A DNA stretch of 64,000 nt from Rhizobium viscosum (lineage in GTDB: Bacteria > Pseudomonadota > Alphaproteobacteria > Rhizobiales > Rhizobiaceae). A program made the position numbers and the translations under genes. Below are positions 1 to 6,262 of this stretch, in pieces. The notes under the pieces are model-generated. The model had not been told where the DNA came from. It searched no databases and worked only from the letters and a program-made list of their open reading frames with translations. The stretch is from assembly GCF_014873945.1 (NCBI RefSeq), contig NZ_JADBEC010000001.1, positions 2,268,501 to 2,332,500 on the forward strand, read 5' to 3'. The stretch's first letter is position 1, and each line of letters begins with the position of its first letter.

Positions 1-108
1 CCAGCCGCCCGTATAAAGAGCGATCACCAGAAGGATGGCGCCGCCCAGCAACCAGAATTTCCTGCCGCTGCTGTATTGGCCGCTGCCGGATTGGCTTGAC
101 GCTGCCAT
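1..108 (-). CDS. N-terminal fragment of a membrane-anchored protein, possibly DUF2125
   Basis: Only the first 36 codons lie in the window; the gene continues past the left edge. The start is the ATG at 108. A Ser/Gly/Gln-rich leader is followed by RKF and a hydrophobic stretch (WLLGGAILLVIALYTGGW), which looks like an N-terminal anchor with the rest of the protein in the periplasm. Rhizobial DUF2125 proteins begin this way and sit beside a gamma-glutamylcyclotransferase gene, so that is my best guess from memory. The gene is divergent from the ChaC-like gene at 158, with about 50 bp between the starts for both promoters. Confidence 0.55.
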   Translation of the reverse strand, partial: MAASSQSGSGQYSSGRKFWLLGGAILLVIALYTGGW

Positions 109-157
109 GATGTTCTCCAATGGTGAGAGCGAAATCTGATTTGATCTGGCGTGCGAT

Positions 158-691
158 ATGGACGAATTTTGGGTATTTGGCTACGGCTCGTTGATGTGGA
201 ATCCGGGCTTCGAATTCGTCGAGCGATCGCAAGCCTTGGTTTATGGCTACCGGCGCTCGCTCTGCGTCCGTTCTTTCGTGCATCGCGGCAGTCGCGAAAA
301 TCCCGGCCTTGTTCTCGGTCTCGACAGGGGCGGCGCCTGCCGCGGCATGGCTTTTCGCGTAGCACCAGAGAAATGGGACGAGGTGATCGACTATCTGCGC
401 GCCCGCGAACTCGTTACCAATGTCTATCTGGAACGGCACTTGCCGCTGCAGCTTTCTGATGGACGCAGCGCCCGGGCCGTCGCCTATGTGGTCGACCGTG
501 CCCACGAGCAATATGCCGGTGCGCTGGATGCGCTTGCGGCTGCGCGGGTCGTCAACGTTTCGGTCGGCCAGTCGGGGCCGAACGATGCCTATGTCTTCAA
601 TACGCTTTCCCATCTGAAGGAGATGGGCATTCGCGATCAGTGGCTGGAACAGGTGGTCGAGGAGGTCACGCGGCTGCGCGCTGCGGCTTAG
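158..691 (+). CDS. ChaC-like gamma-glutamylcyclotransferase
   Basis: 177 aa. It should release 5-oxoproline from gamma-glutamyl peptides such as glutathione, in the cytoplasm. The N-terminus carries the family's nucleotide-fold-like loop VFGYGSLMWNP (residues 6-16). The acidic residue expected for catalysis is probably Glu84 in RARELVTN. Length fits the short bacterial ChaC class. The ATG at 158 is used because the family motif begins at residue 6. It stands alone, divergent from the DUF2125-like gene and convergent with plsC. Exact substrate preference cannot be read from sequence. Confidence 0.85.
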   Translation: MDEFWVFGYGSLMWNPGFEFVERSQALVYGYRRSLCVRSFVHRGSRENPGLVLGLDRGGACRGMAFRVAPEKWDEVIDYLRARELVTNVYLERHLPLQLSDGRSARAVAYVVDRAHEQYAGALDALAAARVVNVSVGQSGPNDAYVFNTLSHLKEMGIRDQWLEQVVEEVTRLRAAA

Positions 692-753
692 ATCCTTTCT
701 CAGGAAGGATCTATTTCTTTGTTTTCATGCAGCACGCTTTTGCTGGAATTGCT

Positions 754-1551
754 TCAAGCCGTCGCGGCCTTTGCCTTGCGCAACTCGGCCAGCCGTTCTA
801 CTGCCGACGGCGGCAGCGGCACATGCGGGTTGCGTTCGACCGTGTCAATCAGAAGCTGATCGCTGGCGCTTTCCGTCACGTCGATCAGATGGGCGAAGAA
901 GGCGTCGGGATCCATGCCGGGCATGATGGGCGGCAGGATCTGTACCTTGAAATGACCGGGATAGCGCATAACGCTGCGGCGCGGCCAGAACAGGCCGGGA
1001 TGCATGACGATGGGTACGACCGGGAGCTGCAGGTCGCGATACATGCGGGCAATGCCGTATTTGTATTGTGGCTCGGCACCTGGTGGGCGCCGCGTGCCCT
1101 CGGGATAGATAATGAGCTGGCGGCCGGTGGCGAGTTCTTCCTTGGTGCGCTTCAGCACTTCGACCATCACCTTACCGCGAGCGCCGCGATCGACCGGAAT
1201 CATGCGCTGCTTCTTGGCGTACCAGCCGAAGAGCGGGATCCACATCAGCTCTCGCTTGAGAATGTAGACGGGATCGTCGAGGTTGGGCAGCAGCGCATAA
1301 GTATCCCAGAAGGACTGATGCTTCGGCGAAATGATGTAGCTGCCGTGAGGCAGGTTCTCGATGCCCTCGATCTCGAAAGTCGTTCCCACGATCACCCGCA
1401 TCAGCCAGTGGTTCGAGCGCGCCCAGTTCTTTGGAACGCTGTAGGCAAGTTTGCGCGGGATGATGAAGTAGATGGGAGAGAGCACGATCATCCTGATGAT
1501 GAGGTTGGCATAGAAGATTGTGTTGAACAGAACGGAACGCAGGGCGATCAT
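754..1551 (-). CDS. 1-acyl-sn-glycerol-3-phosphate acyltransferase (PlsC family)
   Basis: 265 aa from the ATG at 1551, which follows a GGGAAAG ribosome-binding stretch. The ORF can extend eight codons to a GTG at 1575. The protein transfers an acyl chain to lysophosphatidic or a related lysolipid at the inner membrane. An N-terminal hydrophobic segment is followed by the catalytic HxxxxD box (KHQSFWD, with Lys in place of the usual Asn before His) and the substrate-binding EGTR box (IYPEGTRRP). Rhizobia have several PlsC paralogues, so this copy may serve ornithine-lipid or other acyl transfer rather than the main phosphatidate route. Confidence 0.85.
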   Translation of the reverse strand: MIALRSVLFNTIFYANLIIRMIVLSPIYFIIPRKLAYSVPKNWARSNHWLMRVIVGTTFEIEGIENLPHGSYIISPKHQSFWDTYALLPNLDDPVYILKRELMWIPLFGWYAKKQRMIPVDRGARGKVMVEVLKRTKEELATGRQLIIYPEGTRRPPGAEPQYKYGIARMYRDLQLPVVPIVMHPGLFWPRRSVMRYPGHFKVQILPPIMPGMDPDAFFAHLIDVTESASDQLLIDTVERNPHVPLPPSAVERLAELRKAKAATA

Positions 1552-1599
1552 GAAACTTTCCCGAGGCACGGTCACGCGGACCGGCCTACACGATATTGC

Positions 1600-1740
1600 T
1601 CGTCAGAAAAAGCGTCTGATTGCCGCTAGAGCTCCGTGCGTCCATTCGGACGCACAAAGGATGCTCTAACTCTTTGAATCTACGCATCAGGCTTTCTGAA
1701 AATCGATTTCGATTTTCAGGCCGATGCTGTAGCGCATAAA
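1600..1740. repeat. intergenic double-hairpin repeat between plsC and ydcF
   Basis: This non-coding stretch holds two perfect hairpins. GTGCGTCC-ATTC-GGACGCAC lies at 1636-1655 and CTGAAAATCG-ATTT-CGATTTTCAG at 1696-1719, separated by an AACTCTTTGAATCTACGCAT segment. I recognise this arrangement from memory as a common rhizobial intergenic repeat. It lies upstream of plsC and downstream of the ydcF-like gene, so it could also act as a transcript terminator or stabiliser. Confidence 0.55.
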
Positions 1741-1744
1741 AGCC

Positions 1745-2458
1745 TTAGCTCTGGCTGGCCAGGCTGGCGGAGCGCAGGCCGGTATGGCGCAGGCCGAGAA
1801 TGTTTCGCGCCCCTGCCAGCAGCACCTTGGCATATTCGGCCAGCATGACGCGCAAGGCGTTCGGGTCGGTGAACCAGTCGCGTGTCTTCAGATCGGAGTT
1901 GACGACAGGATAGGGGATGAACTCGATGTCGGGGTCCACGTAGGCGAGTTCAGCCAGGCTGCGTGGCATATGATAGTTGTTGGTGACGACGAGGATGCTC
2001 TTATAGCCCTTGGCATGAATCCAGTTCGACGCCTCCTCCGCGTTGCCGATCGTATCGAGTGCGTCGTAGCCGATGTCGACACAGCAGGAGAAAAGATCAG
2101 CAGGCCCTTGTGTCATCCTACGGATCTGCGCTGGCGTAGTGGAGGGATGTGCCCCCGAGATCAGCAGCCGCTTGCCGGCGCCTTTCTGCAAGAGTTCGAC
2201 GGCCTGATCGATACGCTGGTAGCCACCAGTCAGCACGATGATTGCATCGGCCCGCGGCTCGGCCGGAGGCTTCAGGGTCGTCACCGAATCTGCAAAGCGT
2301 AAAAAGCCGCCGAAGATCAGCGCAGCGATCAACACGCAGGAAAAACCCATCCAGCGCAGGACGCGACGGATCGGGCCACGCCGCGGCGAGACGCTCTCGG
2401 GGCGTTCAAGCTCCGGGTCCGGGCGAATCGGATTGCGTGTCGTATGGCCCATCGTCAT
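1745..2458 (-). CDS. YdcF/ElyC/SanA family (DUF218) membrane protein
   Basis: 237 aa. A basic, Pro/Arg-rich cytoplasmic N-terminus of about 35 residues precedes one membrane segment (GFSCVLIAALIFGGFLRF). The DUF218 domain follows, beginning ADAIIVLTGGYQRID and containing LLISG and LVVTNNYHMPRS. In the family the domain is periplasmic and linked to envelope polysaccharide or peptidoglycan precursor homeostasis; the biochemical activity is unsettled. It lies 66 bp downstream of ftsX on the same strand and may belong to that transcription unit. The start ATG at 2458 lacks a strong ribosome-binding site; a second ATG lies two codons in. Confidence 0.85.
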   Translation of the reverse strand: MTMGHTTRNPIRPDPELERPESVSPRRGPIRRVLRWMGFSCVLIAALIFGGFLRFADSVTTLKPPAEPRADAIIVLTGGYQRIDQAVELLQKGAGKRLLISGAHPSTTPAQIRRMTQGPADLFSCCVDIGYDALDTIGNAEEASNWIHAKGYKSILVVTNNYHMPRSLAELAYVDPDIEFIPYPVVNSDLKTRDWFTDPNALRVMLAEYAKVLLAGARNILGLRHTGLRSASLASQS

Positions 2459-2524
2459 GAATCGTGATTATACGCTGATTGCGGCGCGGAACAGACGCTT
2501 TCATGGCAAATCGGCATGCTGCGA

Positions 2525-3547
2525 CTAATTCACGATACCGTCCGCGCGCGTCGGATCTGAACGCAATGTATCGATTTCATAGATCGTGCGCATGACGGTG
2601 AGCCGCGCCGTCAACGTCGTCAGCAACGCAATCACGATCATCGTCGCGAAGATGCCGAGATAGCCGAGGGCGCCGACCGAAAAAGTGCCGAAGAGGGCCG
2701 TTGCCTGATCGGTCTCCGGCGTGGCGATTGTTTTGCTCTGCAAGAAGCCTGCGCCGGCGAAAAAGAGGGCGGCCAGCGCGCTGCCGATTGCCGAACCCTT
2801 CAGGCTGATTTTCAGAAAGTGCTTCTGGAATTCCGTGGCGACGAACGAGCTCTCGGCGCCGACGAAATGCAGGACCTCGACGATGTGGCGATTGCCGGAG
2901 AGCACGCCGCGCGTGGCAAAGACCACTGTCAGCACCATGGCAGTGAAAACGAGCAGCAGGATGCCGGTGCCGATCATGACCGTCGTGCGGGCCATTGCGA
3001 CCAGCCGGTCCACCCAGGTGCGGTGGTCATCAAGGAAGGCCTGCGGAATGCTTTCCTTCAGAAGGTCCCGCATCGCCGCAAAGTCGGGTGGATGGCTCTC
3101 GTCAATGGTGATGATCACGAGGCGCGGCACCGGGAGTTCCTTGATGTCCAGGCCGCTGCCGAGCCATGGCTCCAGAAGACGTGCGGTGGCGGCTTCATCG
3201 ACGATCTGACCACTCTTCGTGCCGACGAAGGTCAGCGCGATATCGCGGGCCTGGACGAGGGCCTTTTCCATATCCAGATTGTCGTCCGGCTTGATCTGAA
3301 TGGTGACTTCGCGGGAGATCTGGCTTTCCCAGCTCGCTGCCGTCGAGCGAACCATGCTGACGCCGCCGAGCGTCAGGCAGGCGAGGAAGGCCATGATGGC
3401 AATGACAACCATCAGCGCATTGCCCTGAATGTTTGATGGCGGCAGGATCGGTGCCGTGGGGCGCACGCGCATCTCCGGCCGCTTGGGCTGCTGGGCAGGG
3501 GCAGCGGCGGGCGCCTTTGCGCGGGTCCTGGTGGGCGTTTTAGTCAT
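2525..3547 (-). CDS. ftsX: cell division protein FtsX
   Basis: 340 aa. This is the membrane partner of the FtsE ATPase; in the divisome the complex couples ATP hydrolysis to activation of periplasmic murein hydrolases. A Pro/Ala-rich cytoplasmic tail of about 40 residues (longer than in E. coli) precedes the first membrane segment (LMVVIAIMAFLACLTLGGVS). A periplasmic loop of about 130 residues and three more membrane segments (near 190-215, 240-260 and 290-315) follow. The start overlaps the end of ftsE by 8 nt, so the two are translationally coupled. Confidence 0.92.
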   Translation of the reverse strand: MTKTPTRTRAKAPAAAPAQQPKRPEMRVRPTAPILPPSNIQGNALMVVIAIMAFLACLTLGGVSMVRSTAASWESQISREVTIQIKPDDNLDMEKALVQARDIALTFVGTKSGQIVDEAATARLLEPWLGSGLDIKELPVPRLVIITIDESHPPDFAAMRDLLKESIPQAFLDDHRTWVDRLVAMARTTVMIGTGILLLVFTAMVLTVVFATRGVLSGNRHIVEVLHFVGAESSFVATEFQKHFLKISLKGSAIGSALAALFFAGAGFLQSKTIATPETDQATALFGTFSVGALGYLGIFATMIVIALLTTLTARLTVMRTIYEIDTLRSDPTRADGIVN

Positions 3548-4199
3548 AAATATCGAGATGCCCTTCCGAGAGGATCATGCGGCGGGCTTCCACCTGGTCC
3601 ATCAGCGAGAGATCGTGGGTGGCGATCACCACTGCGGTGCCTAGACGGTTGAGTTCCATGAAGAGGTTCAGAAGGCGCTTGGCCATCGGCGGATCCACAT
3701 TGCCGGTCGGCTCGTCGGCAAGCAGCACTTCCGGCCGGTCCATCAGAGCGCGGGCAATTGCGGCACGCTGTTTTTCACCGCCTGAGAGCACCGGCGGCAG
3801 CACGTTGATACGTTCGCCGAGGCCGACCCATTTCAAAAGTTCCAGCACGTCGGTCTTGTAAGTACTTTCATCCTTGCCGCGCACGCGAAGCGGCAGAGCC
3901 ACATTCTCGTAGGTCGTCAGATGGTCGAGGAGACGAAAATCCTGAAAGACGATGCCGACGCGGCGGCGCAGCAGCGGCAGTTCGGGCCGCGGGATCTCGG
4001 ATATGTCGCGCCCAAACATGCGGATCAGGCCGCGGGTCGGCTGCAGCGACATGAAGAGCAGGCGCAGCAGCGTGGTCTTGCCGGCGCCGGACGGGCCGGT
4101 CAGAAACTGGAAGGACTTTTTCGGGATATCGAAAGTCAGGTCCCGGAGGATTTCCGGGCCCATACCATATCGCAAACCGACATTCTCGAAGTGGATCAA
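3540..4199 (-). CDS. ftsE: cell division ATP-binding protein FtsE
   Basis: 219 aa ABC-type ATPase of the divisome. It shows Walker A (GPSGAGKTTLL), the Q-loop in VGIVFQDFRLL, the signature LSGGEKQRAAIARAL, Walker B (VLLADEPTGNVD) and the switch His in VIATHDLSL. It works with FtsX, encoded immediately downstream with an overlap. The start ATG at 4199 places the first conserved residues (MIHFENVGLRYG) at the N-terminus. The upstream region at 4200-4405 carries an inverted repeat and a CtrA-like half-site. Confidence 0.95.
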   Translation of the reverse strand: MIHFENVGLRYGMGPEILRDLTFDIPKKSFQFLTGPSGAGKTTLLRLLFMSLQPTRGLIRMFGRDISEIPRPELPLLRRRVGIVFQDFRLLDHLTTYENVALPLRVRGKDESTYKTDVLELLKWVGLGERINVLPPVLSGGEKQRAAIARALMDRPEVLLADEPTGNVDPPMAKRLLNLFMELNRLGTAVVIATHDLSLMDQVEARRMILSEGHLDIYD

Positions 4200-4237
4200 C
4201 GGGGTAGCTCAGTCTTTCGTGGTTTCACCGCATGACT

Positions 4238-4258
4238 TGTTAACCAACACCGTTAACA
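4238..4258. promoter_or_regulatory. inverted repeat TGTTAAC-N7-GTTAACA upstream of ftsE
   Basis: A perfect palindrome with 7-bp arms and a 7-bp spacer lies 39 bp upstream of the ftsE start and about 150 bp upstream of the divergent gene at 4406. The arms contain TTAA, as in CtrA boxes, but the TTAA-to-TTAA spacing is 9 rather than the canonical 7. It may be a site for CtrA or for another dyad-binding regulator of division genes. This is inference from sequence symmetry and context. Confidence 0.4.
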
Positions 4259-4311
4259 GCAGGTAAATTTTGCCGGAAAGACGCCCGTTTGATGGCGATC
4301 TTTGCGAAGCA

Positions 4312-4319
4312 TTAACCAT
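4312..4319 (+). promoter_or_regulatory. CtrA-like half-site TTAACCAT
   Basis: TTAACCAT, the half-site reported for CtrA in Sinorhizobium and Caulobacter, occurs 87 bp before the start of the DUF3426-like gene and about 110 bp upstream of ftsE. The same octamer recurs upstream of cpdR at 5750. An eight-base match alone is weak; the cell-cycle context is what makes it worth listing. Confidence 0.3.
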
Positions 4320-4405
4320 TGAAATTTACGACTGGGCTGGATTCGTTTCAATGCCAAGATTGTCTTGGGCAGCGAAACCATGTGGACATCCGAGAGGTCG
4401 CCATC

Positions 4406-5071
4406 ATGGAAGCATCCTCCTTCAGACGACAGGCCGCCGGTCGGGCCTATGATTTTCTGCCGCCAGAGCCGGTTATCCGCCAACCCCGCCGCATGCCGCG
4501 CAGGGATGACGTTGCCGATGCCGAATTCGTCGTCGTCGGCAAAGTGCGACCGCAAGGTGCGTCTGCCAGTGCCCGCGATACGACCCGCAACGACAATCGC
4601 CGTCGTAGCGTTCCGCTCAAGACCCAGCCTCCAGTCTTGCTTGCAACCGCTGCCGCGGTCGTGCGGGGCATGGAGGTCTGGCTGCAACAAGCGTCGCTGC
4701 GGGGCTTTGCGGCACTTGTAATCTCGCTTTTCGTGCTGGTCTTCGGGCTTGCCGGCGGATTTTCCGGTCTTTCGAAGAGCGGAGCGTCGCCGGCTACCAC
4801 GCTCCACTTCTCGCATGTGACGATTACCCCGCGCGACGCCAATGGCATGCGCATCCTGCTGATCAACGGCATCATCGAGAATGAAAGCGGCGTGACACAA
4901 CAGGTCCAGCCGATCCGCGCCGATCTCGTCGCCGACGAGCGATTGACCGCCAGCATCGTCATCGCGCCGCCGACGGATGCCATTTATGCCGGCCAGAGTC
5001 GCGGCTTTTCAGCCCGCGTGCAGCATGCCGGCGGCAAGGTGCCGGAGGTCCGGCTTTCGTTCATGCCTTGA
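4406..5071 (+). CDS. single-pass membrane protein with DUF3426-like C-terminal domain
   Basis: 221 aa from the ATG at 4406, which follows GAGAGG at good spacing. The ORF can be read 29 codons further upstream, but no ribosome-binding site is seen there. A basic, Arg/Pro-rich cytoplasmic half (residues 1-95) leads to a membrane segment (FAALVISLFVLVFGLAGGF). The periplasmic domain of about 95 residues contains GMRILLINGIIENESG, typical of DUF3426. The MJ0042 zinc ribbon that usually precedes this domain is absent. It is divergent from ftsE; function is unknown. Confidence 0.8.
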   Translation: MEASSFRRQAAGRAYDFLPPEPVIRQPRRMPRRDDVADAEFVVVGKVRPQGASASARDTTRNDNRRRSVPLKTQPPVLLATAAAVVRGMEVWLQQASLRGFAALVISLFVLVFGLAGGFSGLSKSGASPATTLHFSHVTITPRDANGMRILLINGIIENESGVTQQVQPIRADLVADERLTASIVIAPPTDAIYAGQSRGFSARVQHAGGKVPEVRLSFMP

Positions 5072-5182
5072 GCGCAGAGGCGCGTTTTTGGATTGTTCGA
5101 GGGGAAAAACCTGTCGCTCCGGGGTGTTTCGCCGGAATTAATGTGCTAACGGCTTACCCTTCATTTTACGGAGCAAGCCTTT

Positions 5183-5725
5183 ATGCCTGTCGTGCGCGGA
5201 AAAAACATCGAGCCGCTCTTCACTGCCGAGCAGATCGCCGAGCGCAATCACTCCATGGCGCGGGATATCGCCGCCGGCCCGACGAAGGACCTGCTGGTCA
5301 TCGCTGTTTTGAAGGGCTCCTTCATTTTTGCGGCCGATCTGCTGCGCGCTCTGCATGATACCGGCCTTGCTCCCGAGGTAGAGTTCATCACGCTCTCGAG
5401 CTATGGCGCCGGCACGGTTTCGCAGGGTGTGCGCATCGTCAAGGATATCGATAGCGACGTGAAGGACCGTGATGTCCTGCTGATCGACGACATTCTCGAA
5501 TCCGGCCGTACGCTGCGGTTTGCCAAGGAATTGCTCTATGAGCGCGGCGCACGCAACGTGACGATCGCCGTACTGCTCGACAAGCGCGTGAAGCGCAAGG
5601 AAGAGCTGGAAGCGGACTATGTCGGCTTCGAATGCCCCGACTATTTCGTGGTCGGCTACGGCATGGATGTCGCCTATGCTTTCCGCGAGCTGCCCTTCGT
5701 CGGCGTGGTTACCGGCGATGCGTAA
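5183..5725 (+). CDS. hpt: hypoxanthine phosphoribosyltransferase
   Basis: 180 aa. It salvages hypoxanthine or guanine with PRPP to make IMP or GMP in the cytoplasm. Key features are the loop VLKGSFIFAADLLRAL, the PRPP-binding motif DVLLIDDILESGRTL and the C-terminal DYFVVGYGMDVAYAFRELP segment that closes over the purine. Length and motifs fit the bacterial Hpt family. A start at 5183 places the first conserved residues (PVVRGKNIEPLFTAEQIAER) at the N-terminus. It precedes cpdR on the same strand, but the 119-bp gap suggests separate promoters. Confidence 0.92.
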   Translation: MPVVRGKNIEPLFTAEQIAERNHSMARDIAAGPTKDLLVIAVLKGSFIFAADLLRALHDTGLAPEVEFITLSSYGAGTVSQGVRIVKDIDSDVKDRDVLLIDDILESGRTLRFAKELLYERGARNVTIAVLLDKRVKRKEELEADYVGFECPDYFVVGYGMDVAYAFRELPFVGVVTGDA

Positions 5726-5749
5726 GGCGTTCTGCTTCAAGACGGCTTG

Positions 5750-5757
5750 TTAACCAT
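5750..5757 (+). promoter_or_regulatory. CtrA-like half-site TTAACCAT upstream of cpdR
   Basis: The octamer lies 88 bp upstream of the cpdR start. CpdR controls proteolysis of cell-cycle regulators including CtrA, so a CtrA site here would close a regulatory loop. The match is exact but short, and no second half-site at N7 spacing is seen. Confidence 0.35.
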
Positions 5758-5844
5758 TCCGTCGATCGGCTTTGCGCGTTTACCGATCGCTAGGGAACCG
5801 CATGCGATCTCCGTCGCGGGGCATGACGACGGAGCAATGCACAG

Positions 5845-6204
5845 ATGGCAAAAATTCTGATCACGGAAGACGAGGATTCCCTTCGTACTTTCGTAGCCCG
5901 GGCACTACGCCTTGACGGTCATGAGACCGATGAAGCCGCCGACGGGGCGGAAGGGCTGGAAAAGCTGAAGGGCGGCAGCTACGACCTGCTGCTTTCCGAT
6001 ATCCGTATGCCGGTCATGGACGGCATCGAACTGGCGCATCAGGCGAAGGACGCCTTTCCGGCGCTGAAAATCCTGCTGATGACGGGCTATGCCGAACAGC
6101 GCGAACGGGCCGACGACCTCGCTGAAAAGATCATCGATGTCGTGCCGAAGCCGTTCGCCTTGCCGGACATTCGCAGGGCCGTAGCGCGGGCTCTGGTCGC
6201 TTAG
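5845..6204 (+). CDS. cpdR: CpdR single-domain response regulator
   Basis: 119 aa, a lone receiver domain with no output domain. The acidic pocket (EDED near residues 8-11), the phospho-acceptor Asp52 in LLLSDIRMPVMDG, the conserved Thr in LLMTGYAEQ and the Lys in VVPKPF are all present. In Caulobacter and Sinorhizobium, unphosphorylated CpdR primes the ClpXP protease and directs turnover of cell-cycle regulators. The N-terminus MAKILITEDEDSLRTFVARA is what I recall for rhizobial CpdR1. It stands alone between hpt and the convergent TIGR02302 gene. Confidence 0.9.
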   Translation: MAKILITEDEDSLRTFVARALRLDGHETDEAADGAEGLEKLKGGSYDLLLSDIRMPVMDGIELAHQAKDAFPALKILLMTGYAEQRERADDLAEKIIDVVPKPFALPDIRRAVARALVA

Positions 6205-6262
6205 CATCTTGTGGCGCAGGCGTGCTCCCAGGGCACGCCAACAGCCCGATATCCTCTCAGCA

